Source of the DNA: Phytomonas francai
Lineage: Eukaryota > Euglenozoa > Kinetoplastea > Trypanosomatida > Trypanosomatidae
DNA: 64,000 nt
Assembly: GCA_001766655.1 (NCBI GenBank)
Contig: MJCC01000013.1
Coordinates: 343,939 to 407,938, forward strand
Direction of reading: 5' to 3'
In this document: piece after piece, positions 43,221 through 53,699 of the stretch
Numbering within the stretch: position 1 is the first letter of the stretch
Layout: the number at the start of each line of letters is the position of its first letter
Program-made: the position numbers and the translations under genes
Notes under the pieces: generated by a model
Seen by the model: the letters and a program-made list of their open reading frames with translations, nothing else
What the model was told of the DNA's origin: nothing
The model's database searches: none

Positions 43221-46200
43221 ATGTACCCCTCTCTAAACCCGCATACTATAGTTGGGAGTGATTTAATTCACAATGCTCCCAACCTTAACATGAACAATGC
43301 GTATTTGAATGCTTACACTGGGACCTCTGCTGAACGGACAGCTGAGTTATACACAAGCCAGCCGCAGCTGCAGCCATCGTCCAACACATTTGGTGAAGCC
43401 TTTCTCTACTCAGGTAGCATACCCCAAGGAAGCTCGAGTCAACATATGCCTTCAGCAGCTGCCCTTCCTTCCTCAGTGTTTAGTATTCCTCTTCAGGCCA
43501 TCCCCAGAAACGTGAACAGACCCTTCAGTGATGATCATAACTCGGGATGTGCTTACGCGCATGGAATGGCTCCCTACAGTTTAAGAGAAAACTATAAGGC
43601 TCCTTTTCATATGTACTCTAACAATCCCATTTCACAGCCCATACAGCGTATGAGCACTGCTGGTGCACCAGTTATGCCGGGGTACAGCCATGACCACGTT
43701 ACTTTCGCACGGCTTTCTTCTGCGTCTTCACTTTCAACAAGGACGTCAGCCCCTGGTGAGAATGGCGCTGGGCCGATTGTTATCCCGAGTACATCATTAC
43801 CTCATTATCATTCCTCTTCCCACCATTGTTCTTCTCACCCTTCCTCGCGCAATAGTCGTGTGGAGGATCGTATCTTTGCGGCTCCTGACAACGTTATGAT
43901 TCCACCGCCGAGTTCGCAAGAGCCCAGGTACAATGGTCACCAAATTGTAAGTTCACATGTTGGCACTGCTGCTTCCCCGACGGTTGCATCTTCTTCTACG
44001 CAAACGCTAACATTACCGGTAATGTCAAACACTCCATTTATATGGACATCTCTTCATCCTGATCTAGCCACAACATCTGTTTCTGGGTCTCACGCACACG
44101 GCATCAATGCGGTTGCACCTTCCGGCACTGATGCGACCGCACTTCCTTCACTTTCTTTTCCACTTATGCGATCTTTTGGCCAGTCTACGATTAATAAGCT
44201 TCAAGCTACCCAGAACAATCATGATAGTGACTGTGGTAATGTTATGGGGGGAATGAGCGCACTTTTGAATGAGAAGAGTTGTGAGTCTCAAGTTATGTTG
44301 GCTAACCCACAGCAGTGCTCTGAAACATGTCTTGCACAGGAACGTGAGATCGCTGCAGATGAAGGTATTTTTGTTCGGATTTCTGCCATCGAAAGGACTC
44401 TCATGGAGTTGTTTGAATGGGGTCGAGCAGCTTTATCCCCGTCTTGTCTTTCCTTTTCAAACTTACCAGGTTGCGGCGGGGACGAAAATGCGGCTACTAG
44501 CCAAGATGTTGGGGTGGTAGTCCAGACTCAAGCTGGTCAGGTCGAGATGGATCTACAGGTCAGTAGCTATCTAGTTGAGCGCCTCGAATACGCCGAGGAA
44601 CAACTATCGCCACTGGATGCGATACTTCATAAATTGTTCCATAAATACATCATTTCTGATGGAAGCTCTATCTTAAGTAATAACAAGATGACAACAGCCC
44701 CAACCCCTTCAGGGCTTCCAAAGATGGCTGCGTCTCAACTCGTTGCCTGTGGGGAGCAGGAGAGGAGCAACCTTTTTATCCATCCAGAAGAGGCTAGACC
44801 TATCGCTGATAGTTCCTCAGACCCAACCATTGCACTTGCCTCAACAGTAGCCACACATTTTACAGGGGTAGCAGGCCTGAATTTAACGTCTTGTATGTCA
44901 GAAGAATTTTCGAAACAATGTGAGAGCATTCGGCAGCTCCTCTTGGATGATATATTGCTGCGCCAACCCATTACGCGTTCTTCCCAGGATATCTTAAATC
45001 CGTTCAAGGACGCCAGCGGATTTCCCTACAACAGCCGCGCCAATCTTAGTGGTAGTGGTCTCTCAACTGTGGACTCCTCCCACACATGCCATAGAAAGGA
45101 TGGGGATCAATCTCTTCATGAGTCTCTGCCGCTGCGACTCATCATGATTCCAGCTGAGGGTAACGACGATGGGAGGCCCAGCTCAGCTCGACGAACTTCA
45201 AGCAAGGTTACAGGACTGGATTCGTCCCACCAAGAGGAGAGAGCCCAACAATCAAACTTAGCTTCTTCAATAGCCGAGAAGGTTTCCCCACGCAGTAGCG
45301 GTCGGAACACTGTATCATCGAGTACAATATTGCTCGATTCGTCCTCACACCGTGGTAGCGAGCATTGTGTTGTATTCGTCGCTACACCTATGCGGTACGC
45401 ACAGCATCAACTTTTCCTTATTGTAAACACGGCGGTTGAGCACCTCCATCATGTTCTTCATCTTGGTCAGCTTCGCAACCAAAAAGAACTTCAAAAGGTA
45501 TCTGAGAGGACACAACCTTCACCTACAATAGCTATGACCAATACCGCGCCTGATGAAGCCCTCTTGCTTACCCGCATCACCCTCCAGAAGGACGCTGAAA
45601 TGCTACGCATGTGGACTAATCGTGTGGAAGCACTTCAGAAACGATTGCATTGGATTAAGCAAAAGATTGACACCGCAGTGAAAGTGCATGCCTCAGTGCG
45701 ACGGCAGGTGCTTGAGATCTTGAACCAGAGGCTCAACAATGAGGAGGGTGAGAGAAATGGAGACGATGACGACGCACAAAGAAGCTGTAATAGTGAAGCT
45801 TCTGGGGTGCCGCGCGGGACGGAAGGTGAGTCGGACCGTCCCGACGGGTCGACCGTCGCGTTCCGCAAGACATCTTCCCCTTGTCAACCGGAGGGCACGT
45901 GCCCTGTAAATTCCAATGATGCTGGCACTAGTACAAATGTGGAAGTCATGGAAATACCACTGGAGGCGGATTCGCTATCGTGTTCAGAATCTTTGCGAGA
46001 AACTTTCCGATTACATGACTTGCCGAACGTTCCCGATGCGCACCCACGCTTACTTGATACTGTCTCTTCAGAGAGTCAACCACAGCAGTTGTGTCGGGTC
46101 GACAACGACCCATCTCACAAACTCTCATTGTGTATGGAGAACGAAAAAGAACTCCAACCTACGCATGACACTCAAGTGAATGATTTTGGACAATGCACCA

Positions 46201-46907
46201 ATAGTTTTTTTGATGAGAAGGTATCACGTGTTGCACCCGGTGAGAGTGACCCTAGCGCAATGGCAAGGAGCGGTGATGAAACAGAGAATCTTTCTTTACC
46301 TGAGTCTCATGAGGGATATAACAGTAATCTGCCCACTACCAATGGTCCCATGGGTACAGCAGAACACTATAGCCCTCACGGTAGCGGATGGGAACATACT
46401 AGTCAGTGCAGAATGTCCTGCCAGGATGAGGGAGTGGCTCCAACTCATCAGGCACCACTCAGTTTACCACACGATGCAGGTTGTGCATCGTGCAGCGACT
46501 CCACATACATAGCATCATCCAATGGTGGTACATTGGTAGGTAGTGAGGACTACAGAGACCACAAAGTGTTTTACGAATGCCATCCTCAATCCGATTGCCG
46601 TGCGCGTGAACAAACAAAGATTTCAAGACTTAGAAGCTCAGAGAACTCTAAACGTAGGGTCGGTGGAAAAGCATCCCGAGATGCCTTCTTGTCGCCCACC
46701 GAACCGCGTACGCGTGCAGGTTCTGTCTGTGAAAGTGATAACAGCGACGATGAAGGCCCTATTGAATACAGTTTGCGTAGTCCGAACAACTTGTTTAGGG
46801 GATTTAAAGCATTCTTGAAGGCTGTTGTGCGGCGTGCAACCAGTTTTGATAGTGAAGACGACGATGAATCAAGCGAGAATAGGCAGAAAAGACAAAGAAG
46901 ATGCTGA
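43221..46907 (+). CDS. Large hypothetical protein, Ser-rich with central coiled coil
   Basis: 1228 aa from ATG, not recognised. Residues 1-360 are Ser/Pro/His/Thr-rich and probably disordered. About 385-490 looks structured ('GIFVRISAIERTLMELFEWG', 'SYLVERLEYAEEQLSPLDAILHKLF'), followed by another polar stretch. A helical region around 725-845 contains a likely coiled coil ('DAEMLRMWTNRVEALQKRLH', 'VRRQVLEILNQRLNNEE'). Residues 850-1170 are again polar. The C-terminus carries 'NNLFRGFKAFLKAVVRRATSF', an acidic run 'DSEDDDESSEN' and a basic end 'RQKRQRRC', which could be a nuclear localisation signal. Alternating structured and disordered blocks resemble nucleoporins of the non-FG type or cytoskeletal scaffolds; neither is supported by a diagnostic motif. 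A possible acceptor AG lies at 43196-43197. Confidence 0.8.
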   Translation: MYPSLNPHTIVGSDLIHNAPNLNMNNAYLNAYTGTSAERTAELYTSQPQLQPSSNTFGEAFLYSGSIPQGSSSQHMPSAAALPSSVFSIPLQAIPRNVNRPFSDDHNSGCAYAHGMAPYSLRENYKAPFHMYSNNPISQPIQRMSTAGAPVMPGYSHDHVTFARLSSASSLSTRTSAPGENGAGPIVIPSTSLPHYHSSSHHCSSHPSSRNSRVEDRIFAAPDNVMIPPPSSQEPRYNGHQIVSSHVGTAASPTVASSSTQTLTLPVMSNTPFIWTSLHPDLATTSVSGSHAHGINAVAPSGTDATALPSLSFPLMRSFGQSTINKLQATQNNHDSDCGNVMGGMSALLNEKSCESQVMLANPQQCSETCLAQEREIAADEGIFVRISAIERTLMELFEWGRAALSPSCLSFSNLPGCGGDENAATSQDVGVVVQTQAGQVEMDLQVSSYLVERLEYAEEQLSPLDAILHKLFHKYIISDGSSILSNNKMTTAPTPSGLPKMAASQLVACGEQERSNLFIHPEEARPIADSSSDPTIALASTVATHFTGVAGLNLTSCMSEEFSKQCESIRQLLLDDILLRQPITRSSQDILNPFKDASGFPYNSRANLSGSGLSTVDSSHTCHRKDGDQSLHESLPLRLIMIPAEGNDDGRPSSARRTSSKVTGLDSSHQEERAQQSNLASSIAEKVSPRSSGRNTVSSSTILLDSSSHRGSEHCVVFVATPMRYAQHQLFLIVNTAVEHLHHVLHLGQLRNQKELQKVSERTQPSPTIAMTNTAPDEALLLTRITLQKDAEMLRMWTNRVEALQKRLHWIKQKIDTAVKVHASVRRQVLEILNQRLNNEEGERNGDDDDAQRSCNSEASGVPRGTEGESDRPDGSTVAFRKTSSPCQPEGTCPVNSNDAGTSTNVEVMEIPLEADSLSCSESLRETFRLHDLPNVPDAHPRLLDTVSSESQPQQLCRVDNDPSHKLSLCMENEKELQPTHDTQVNDFGQCTNSFFDEKVSRVAPGESDPSAMARSGDETENLSLPESHEGYNSNLPTTNGPMGTAEHYSPHGSGWEHTSQCRMSCQDEGVAPTHQAPLSLPHDAGCASCSDSTYIASSNGGTLVGSEDYRDHKVFYECHPQSDCRAREQTKISRLRSSENSKRRVGGKASRDAFLSPTEPRTRAGSVCESDNSDDEGPIEYSLRSPNNLFRGFKAFLKAVVRRATSFDSEDDDESSENRQKRQRRC

Positions 46908-48267
46908 GAATAGGAGTGATAGGGGTAGATAAAGAGGGGCGTTTTGAGTGAATGAAGCATGTACTTTATCGAAAAGGAGTTAGGAGGGGGTAATGATGGA
47001 GTTATGATGAAATCAATTGATTTAATCTCTAATGTATGTTGTTACTGATAGTAGGGGCAGCAATAATAGACCAAGTGAATAGATAGATAATCATGCTTTT
47101 GCATTCTTAGAAGTCTATGATTTAGTTTATTGCTTCTTGTAACGTATATATCTTTACAAATGGGGAGGGGTGCGTGGGTAAAATCTAAAGCTAGTTCAGA
47201 TCTAAATGTTTCCATGCTATCCTCATAACCTTATTTTGGGACTAAAAGTTATACGTTATTATTTTATTTAGATACCTTTTTTCTTTGCTTACATTTCATT
47301 CGTTTATATTTAGACTTACGAGTGCTGGCGGTATAGGGGTAAGCTGTTTCGGGATAAAATAGTCTAATTTTCGATCTAGCAGGAATAGCAAAGGCGTGCT
47401 AATTTTTTTAAATACCGAAGTAGATATATATCTAATTCTTATAGTCGTTGATTTTATTTATCCATTTTTGAGAACCGAGAGAGTTTCTTTTTTTTTTCCG
47501 TTGAAAGGGTTAAGTTAGCTGGGTACCATGATAGTGTCTTTGAAATACCATTTTTGGTAGCGTTCCTTCCGCATGTTGTTTATAGATCGTTATGTGGGTG
47601 CCGCTTCACTTCACTACTTGAGAGCGACACAAGTTATTAATTTTCTAATAGTAATTTCTAGACTGAGTTTTGAGTCAAATTATGAAGACAAGAAATGAAA
47701 CAGCGAAGAAAATCTATATAACACGGTGCCATTTAGCTCCCAAAAACAGATACACACACTGAGAAGTTAAGTAAGTTTGATCAAATTATAAAGGGGGGAA
47801 GTTAAAAGCTAAATGTTTCCAGAAAAATGAAGGTAAACCGATGTGGAAAAGAATATTTGCCTTATTTATAGATGCGTTTCCCTATTTTCATTTTTCATTT
47901 TTTTTTTGTGCTGCATTTCTTCAAGGAAATAAACCTTACTTTTTGCATGCACGAGAAATAGTATTTTAGATATTCACCCCTTCAGCATTTTTTCTTTGCA
48001 TATAAAAGGGAAAAACTAAGGTCAGTGATTTCTGAATCTTATCAATCTGTTTCCCACTCTTGATTTTAGAGAAAGATTTTCTTTTTCTTCTTTGAGAGTG
48101 GTTATCGTGTTAGATACTATCCTGAAAGTTCGATATCGTTATGAATAAATGTCAGATTGCAAGATATTATTGTCATCATTATTGTTAATTTTTTATTGCT
48201 GATTTTTTTTGATTAAGCAACACACTAGAACATCTACAATAGGGACCAAAAATTTTAGGCTACTGTG
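46908..48267. other. AT-rich spacer
   Basis: 3' UTR of the large gene and leader of UTP23; nothing else is recognised. A T-rich tract near 48187-48220 and AG at 48257-48258 lie just upstream of the next ATG. Confidence 0.5.
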
Positions 48268-49602
48268 ATGAAGCGGCGCGTTCTACGTGCACATGCTAAC
48301 AAGCGTCAACTTCGATTAATTTTTACAACCAATCACCTGTCTAATCCCCATATATTTCGAGTTCTATGTGATGCTTCTTTCCTGAGGACAGTTATTCATT
48401 CGTACTGGAGAAGCCACAACACTCGGGATATAGCAGATTTCCACTCAGAAGGGGTGGGGGGAACAATGGCGTTTATGCGAGATGTGGTTGTAAGCGCTTT
48501 CAATATTGTTGATCATAAACACGTGTCTGCATCCCAGTCGCAAAAGGAAGTTTACACGAAACATGGCCTCGATGAGGGCAAAAAAAAGGCTAGTGAGCAG
48601 ATTTCATCGTGCATAACTGTGAATTTCTATTACCTATCAGAGACAGAGCACACGCTGCGGCGCATAATGTCTAGTAGCAACATCAGCGATGACATTAAGG
48701 CAACGGTCAAAAACCCTCTTGCAGGTGTGGAGGGGGCTTTTCCGGTGTCGTCTCAACCCAATAAACAAGATAAACAGCAAGGCCATTCGTTTAAGCCTAT
48801 GTGCAATAACAAAACAGAAATAAATGCCGAAAAGGCAATTCATGATCTTTTTTCGGGAATGACAAAGTTAGTCCATCCTAAAAAGGACATTGAGAACAAA
48901 GGCTACAATTCGAAACAGGTTGTGGCCACACCCAAAGATAGTTACAATGCGTCAAAAAATGTACAAAGTGAAGCCAAGGCAATTGAGGCGTTTGCGAGGC
49001 AACACTATTCTCATGGTCGTGGCTGCAGTTCCCTTCATTCGCACTCATCGGCGCCGATCGAATTGCCCACATCATCGGGGGACAATTTTTTCTTCATTGC
49101 CTCGCAGAGTCACGATGTGCGTCGTCTTCTGCCAGCGCAGGCGGCACTTCTGCGCTGGGCTCAGCATCCCGATTGTGTTTGGATCGAGCTTAAGTCCGCT
49201 ACGTATTCGTACTCAGACAACGCTGCGCGCTCAGTCGCTCACGGTGACCTTACAGGTAGGGTTGGTTCCCCGATAAACCTCTGTGGGGCTGACACAGGTC
49301 TCCTGTCAGCTGCTGACGTCGCCTTTATGAAGCACTTGGGTGTCCTCCAAAAGGAAGAAGGATGTGCAAGGCAGCCTCTGTCGTCAGGCTCTGCATCACC
49401 CCCTGATCCTACTGATTCAAGTTCTACGGTGGAGAAATCGGGGATGACGGAGGAGGGCAACCTGCGCGCGGGAGCGGTTTCCCTAACTGTAGATGATGGA
49501 TACTCCCCAGCAGCTGGTAATCGGAGGCGTAAACGGCAGCATAACCCCAATCCCCTCTCGATGAAGAAGAAGCAGAAGCGTGAGTCCTTTCGTATTGGAT
49601 GA
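48268..49602 (+). CDS. UTP23: UTP23-like rRNA-processing protein (SSU processome, PIN-domain family)
   Basis: 444 aa from the ATG at 48268; the preceding in-frame GTG is not used. Three family blocks are seen in order. The N-terminus 'VLRAHANKRQLRLIF...PHIFRVLCDASF' corresponds to the UTP23 start with 'PFQVLLDGTF', with D35 as the conserved PIN acid. 'NFFFIASQSHDVRRLL' (about 273-288) corresponds to 'HHYFVATQDQNL', here without the second Asp. The C-terminal 'QHNPNPLSMKKKQKR' (about 424-438) corresponds to the characteristic 'GPNPLS..KKKKK' tail. Known members are about 250 aa; this one is longer because of polar insertions between the blocks and before the tail. UTP23 helps release the snR30/U17 snoRNA during 18S rRNA maturation and is not thought to need nuclease activity. 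The zinc-binding Cys/His set is only weakly recognisable near residues 250-265. Confidence 0.8.
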   Translation: MKRRVLRAHANKRQLRLIFTTNHLSNPHIFRVLCDASFLRTVIHSYWRSHNTRDIADFHSEGVGGTMAFMRDVVVSAFNIVDHKHVSASQSQKEVYTKHGLDEGKKKASEQISSCITVNFYYLSETEHTLRRIMSSSNISDDIKATVKNPLAGVEGAFPVSSQPNKQDKQQGHSFKPMCNNKTEINAEKAIHDLFSGMTKLVHPKKDIENKGYNSKQVVATPKDSYNASKNVQSEAKAIEAFARQHYSHGRGCSSLHSHSSAPIELPTSSGDNFFFIASQSHDVRRLLPAQAALLRWAQHPDCVWIELKSATYSYSDNAARSVAHGDLTGRVGSPINLCGADTGLLSAADVAFMKHLGVLQKEEGCARQPLSSGSASPPDPTDSSSTVEKSGMTEEGNLRAGAVSLTVDDGYSPAAGNRRRKRQHNPNPLSMKKKQKRESFRIG

Positions 49603-50247
49603 ATCAAATCTTAAAGCATAAGCCACACTGAAGTAAAGAACAATAGGTGTTGCCCATTAACTCCCCTTGCGGCTTTTGCAGCAGCAGTTTGTTGCTGGGT
49701 CAAATAAGAGGGTATAAAAAACATGGCATAGACTGATTCGCGCACCAACTGCAACTGGAAATGGGATAGTATGTAATAGGGGTGATGACATGTGCAGCTT
49801 AGCATCATATCTAACCTATCTATACAGCTCCTTGCACTTTTATAAAGGTAATTGCTTGGTCCTTTTTTCTCAATCTTCATAATTTTTAGTTAATATAAAT
49901 GATTTTCCAAGCATGTATTCAGTTGCTTTTTTCCAAATGTGTGGTCATTTTTACCCTTCTTTATATATAGTGTGGCATAGTTTGCCTGGATATTGATAGC
50001 TTAGATATCAATAGAGTACATTACACAGCGTAAACGTTTTTCTCTATTCTATTGGAATTCGCTTTCTTTTAATCTGAGACGCACAAATTTCTTAATAATT
50101 TACACACACGCACATGCATACCTATATCTGTATCTATATGAATACTATAGGTATATTAGTATTATAAATCATTAAAAAGGTGTGGGAGCGAATATTTCTT
50201 AGTTTTTTCGAAAGGACATTGTAAATTTTAATTTTGGAAGGGCCCTA
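49603..50247. other. Spacer
   Basis: AT-rich with no gene. The minus-strand frame at 49611-49880 is unsupported. Confidence 0.5.
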
Positions 50248-52023
50248 ATGCTTCTGAGCCACGCCGACCTACTTAGTATTTTATTCTATCTCGATTTACC
50301 ACTGCAACTTTCAAATGACTCAAGACATGAACATGATTTTTCTTGCCCCTTGAGAGTGACTCAACGTAACTATTCATCGGACTCTCTAGTTATTTCGCCT
50401 CCTTCATTAGGGTGGTGTACAGACACTGCGGCATTTCTGTACCGCTGTTCAGGTCTTTTATACTCACCTTCACATATACAAAACGTTTTCGAGCGCATTT
50501 TTTTTCAAGAATGCAATGGCAAATTAGAGAAGCTGCTTATAAGGTGGCGGGAACGAGTAGCCACGCGCTGTAAGGAAGAAAAGGGATCGCGGCAGCATGG
50601 TGTGCACTCCCGCATGGCGCATAATGGGGCCCCTACAAATACAATTTTGCCCTCACAGAGGAGTTGGCTATCCACCATGCCGAATGGCGATGAGGGTAGT
50701 TTTCCCCCATCAGCAGTGCTTTTAGGTGCGGCTAATGTGTCGGTTTATACTAAGAACTACATGACTGACAAATTCTCGGACATTGTCAGCGGCCATGATG
50801 TTCAGGAAAACATGACTAATGTGTTTGTGGATCCAACCTCTCCTAGAAAGAGGGATAGGACATCCCAGGAGTTTACGGCATCATCTTTTGTAAGATGCAG
50901 CACAAAGGTTTTTAGTGATGTGCGTGCAGATGCTGCCGCTAAGACATTGAATGACGCTCCTTCTATGGAGTCTGGGGCGGTAATGCGTACACAAATATCC
51001 ACTACGGAGGACAGTCAGACAGTTAAGCGTGAGATGTCCCCATTAATGCAACACCACGGTTTACGCAGAATCAAGAATATTAGAGGGACTGTGGATGAGA
51101 TAAGAATTTCTCAGCCTCCTGCTTGTGCAACAGATATGGCTAAGATAGTTCCCTCATATCAAGATGTCGAGGAAAGAGATATAAAAAAAGTAAAAGTTGC
51201 AGTAGGATATGATCCCAGTGTTTTTGATGACGATGAAGATGAAGTATGGCTTTTTTCTGATCTCACACCGGAGCAATGTGCACGACTGCATCACTTGCGG
51301 TATAATACACTCCTTAGCCCTGAGGTCTTATCAAATATTTTGCAGCAATTTTTTCTTGTTGACGGTGCAGGTGTCTTTTTTTTGCCAGTTCCTGATCAAA
51401 CCATTATGGAGTACAATGAAGTGCGCTCTGGACCTTACTGTGATGTTATTTACTCACCTCAATCGCTTATGCAAGTGAAGCGCGAGATACTCGAGAGCCG
51501 AAGGCGATATTATCAACTCAAGCAGCCACTAGGATTAAATACCCTTAGACAGTTAACTTCAGACTTTAGGCATCCCAGAGTTACGGATCACACTTGGCAG
51601 GATACTGAACACGGAGCAACGCAGGACCAGCCTCCTTTTGTGGATGAAATTCCAGGACCCAAAATTTCCAAACCAACGCAATATGAGAATAATTGTCAAC
51701 ATAATGACGGTGTCGCTAACGACGGCGATGAAAATAGGCACACACAAAAGACTAACATGCCTTTGAAAATGCTCACGGATGAGATAAAAGACGCAAATCA
51801 TGGCTCTGGCGGGAATGACAACAACTTCAAGGTGTCTTTGTGGAGCCATGCAGACCAGGTTCTTACAATCGCGGAGCTTGAGCGTGCAGCATGGCAGATA
51901 GCTTCAAATTGCGTAATGTTTAACGCTCCGGAGTCTTATTACCCCAATACTGCTAGGCAATTCGCAAAATCATGTAGTAAGATATTAGCTCGGTGGTGTA
52001 AGGAGCATCTACAATGTTTCTAA
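50248..52023 (+). CDS. Divergent bromodomain protein with a large insertion inside the bromodomain
   Basis: 591 aa from ATG. The N-terminal ~355 residues are mostly polar. A bromodomain is visible in two parts. About 356-425 holds helix Z and the ZA loop ('EVLSNILQQFFLVDGAGVFF', 'YCDVIYSPQSLMQVKREIL'), matching the canonical 'YxDVIKxPMDLxTI'. About 540-585 holds the following helices ('IAELERAAWQIASNCVMFNA'), with the acetyl-lysine-anchoring Asn at N559 in 'FNAPES'. Between them lie about 115 polar residues where normal bromodomains have only a short turn. The protein should read acetylated histones in the nucleus; trypanosomatids use several bromodomain factors at transcription start regions. 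Which BDF this corresponds to cannot be decided. An acidic patch 'FDDDEDEVW' lies just before the domain. Confidence 0.75.
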   Translation: MLLSHADLLSILFYLDLPLQLSNDSRHEHDFSCPLRVTQRNYSSDSLVISPPSLGWCTDTAAFLYRCSGLLYSPSHIQNVFERIFFQECNGKLEKLLIRWRERVATRCKEEKGSRQHGVHSRMAHNGAPTNTILPSQRSWLSTMPNGDEGSFPPSAVLLGAANVSVYTKNYMTDKFSDIVSGHDVQENMTNVFVDPTSPRKRDRTSQEFTASSFVRCSTKVFSDVRADAAAKTLNDAPSMESGAVMRTQISTTEDSQTVKREMSPLMQHHGLRRIKNIRGTVDEIRISQPPACATDMAKIVPSYQDVEERDIKKVKVAVGYDPSVFDDDEDEVWLFSDLTPEQCARLHHLRYNTLLSPEVLSNILQQFFLVDGAGVFFLPVPDQTIMEYNEVRSGPYCDVIYSPQSLMQVKREILESRRRYYQLKQPLGLNTLRQLTSDFRHPRVTDHTWQDTEHGATQDQPPFVDEIPGPKISKPTQYENNCQHNDGVANDGDENRHTQKTNMPLKMLTDEIKDANHGSGGNDNNFKVSLWSHADQVLTIAELERAAWQIASNCVMFNAPESYYPNTARQFAKSCSKILARWCKEHLQCF

Positions 52024-52514
52024 GTGCTAAAGGAAGCGCGACAAACAATAAGTAAATTAAGACAAACAGCCAAGCACTGAACATACAAAAATAAATGAAA
52101 GACTAGGGAAATAATGCAGATAAGATATGATATCACTAATATCGATTTTGTTTATAAGGGCCACATGCTACTGTGTAGCTCTTAATAGAGAGTAAGAAAG
52201 TCAACAGATCCTGGGTATAAGCTTTTAATGCGATTCTGTTCTCCGGGGGTGGACCCGGTGTCTTTTTCTCTCTGCATGTGTGCTGCTTCCCACTTTTCCT
52301 GCACATGCGTCTTTTCCTTCTCTCTCTTTCCCTTCATGAACCCGGAATGCCATGCGGAAACAAAGCAGCGTCGTGCGTGTCACTCGTTCCTTCTAACCAT
52401 CACCTCTCTTTCGATCACCCAAGTTTCTACTTATAAGTCTTATTTCTTCCACTTACATCACAAAATTCACCCCTACTACCACTACTACCCCTACTACCAC
52501 CCACTCAGATCAAA
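52024..52514. other. Spacer and leader of the ADH gene
   Basis: Pyrimidine-rich stretches at about 52295-52335 and 52380-52420, then the CTACCA-rich tract listed separately. No gene is seen. Confidence 0.5.
52471..52508 (+). promoter_or_regulatory. Pyrimidine-rich (CTACCA)n-like tract and candidate acceptor
   Basis: Imperfect repeats of CTACCA/CTACCC end in AG at 52507-52508, seven bases before the ATG of the alcohol dehydrogenase. AG sites further upstream (for example near 52421) are alternatives. Confidence 0.45.
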
Positions 52515-53699
52515 ATGATGAGGACTGCGCGTTTGTCGGCTGCGGCGACGGGCTTCTACATGCCCACGATCAGCTTCATTGGGGACGGTGCCCTGAAGAT
52601 GGCGGGCTCGAAGATCAAGTCTCTGAACCTTAGCCACCCGTTTATTGTGACCGATGAGGGCATCGTTCAATCCGGGCTGCTCGAGCCGACGATCGAACTT
52701 CTGAAGGCGGAGGCCGGTGCCAAGAAAGCTACGGTGTTCAGCGGTGTGCAGCCGAACCCGACGGTCAAGAACGTGAACGATGGGCTGAAAATGCTGAGCG
52801 AGTCGAACTGCGACTATATCATCAGCCTCGGCGGTGGGTCCCCTCATGACTGTGCGAAGGGGATCGCGCTGGTGAAGAGCAATGGCGGCAAGGTCGAGGA
52901 TTTCGAGGGACTGGACAAGGCCGCCAAGCCGCAGTTTCCCTTGGTCGCGGTTAACACAACGGCTGGCACCGCCAGCGAGCTTACCCGCTTCGCTGTGATC
53001 ACGGATGAGACTCGGCACACCAAGATGGTGATCGCAACGGATATGTCGACGCCGCTCATTGCGGTGAACGCCACCGAGCTGATGATGAAGCAGCCGAAGT
53101 CGCTGACGGCTGCCACCGGCATGGATGCGCTCACCCACGCGGTCGAGGCCTACGTGTCCATCGGCGCGTCACCCATCACTGACGCGTGCGCCCTGCAGGC
53201 GATCCGCCTGATCAAGAAGCACCTCGTGACGGCCACCTTCCATGGCGACAACGTCGAGGCGCGTGATGGCATGTGCTACGCCGAGTACCTCGCCGGCATG
53301 GCCTTCAACAGCGGCGGCCTCGGGTACGTGCACGCCTGCGCGCACCAGATGGGCGGCGTGTACAACCTGCCGCACGGCGTGTGCAACGCGATTTTGCTGC
53401 CCCACGTCGAGGAGTTCAACAAGACGGTCGTGCCGCACCGGCTGCGCGACATTGGCGAGGCGCTGGGCGTGAGCACCGTCGGCATGTCGGACTTATGCGC
53501 CGCGGACGCCGCCTTGGACGCGATTCGCGTGCTGTCCCGCGCGGTCGAGATCCCGTCCGGGTTCGCGGCACTGGGCGCAGCGAACGAGAAGGACCTGCCC
53601 CAGCTGGCGGACGCCGCCATGAAGGACGTGTGCGCCTGCTTCAACCCCCGCACGGCTACAAAGGAGGATGTTATGCAGATATTCCGCAATGCCTTTTAG
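52515..53699 (+). CDS. ADH: Iron-dependent alcohol dehydrogenase (Fe-ADH, bacterial YiaY-like)
   Basis: A 394-aa group III (iron-activated) alcohol dehydrogenase; catalyses NAD(P)-linked alcohol/aldehyde interconversion, for example acetaldehyde to ethanol. Seen: the dinucleotide loop 'YIISLGGGSPHDCAKGIAL', the family block 'VNTTAGTASELTRFAVITDE', and metal ligands D204 and H208 in 'GMDALTHAVEAY' plus H273 ('GYVHACAH') and H287 ('NLPHGVCNA'). All four are present, so it should be active. Close agreement with bacterial YiaY over the whole length suggests an origin by transfer from bacteria; such genes are also known in other trypanosomatids. It has about ten extra N-terminal residues ('MMRTARLSAA'), basic and without acidic residues, possibly a weak organelle-targeting signal. 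Codon use is strongly GC-biased compared with its neighbours, fitting high expression or its origin. Confidence 0.92.
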   Translation: MMRTARLSAAATGFYMPTISFIGDGALKMAGSKIKSLNLSHPFIVTDEGIVQSGLLEPTIELLKAEAGAKKATVFSGVQPNPTVKNVNDGLKMLSESNCDYIISLGGGSPHDCAKGIALVKSNGGKVEDFEGLDKAAKPQFPLVAVNTTAGTASELTRFAVITDETRHTKMVIATDMSTPLIAVNATELMMKQPKSLTAATGMDALTHAVEAYVSIGASPITDACALQAIRLIKKHLVTATFHGDNVEARDGMCYAEYLAGMAFNSGGLGYVHACAHQMGGVYNLPHGVCNAILLPHVEEFNKTVVPHRLRDIGEALGVSTVGMSDLCAADAALDAIRVLSRAVEIPSGFAALGAANEKDLPQLADAAMKDVCACFNPRTATKEDVMQIFRNAF

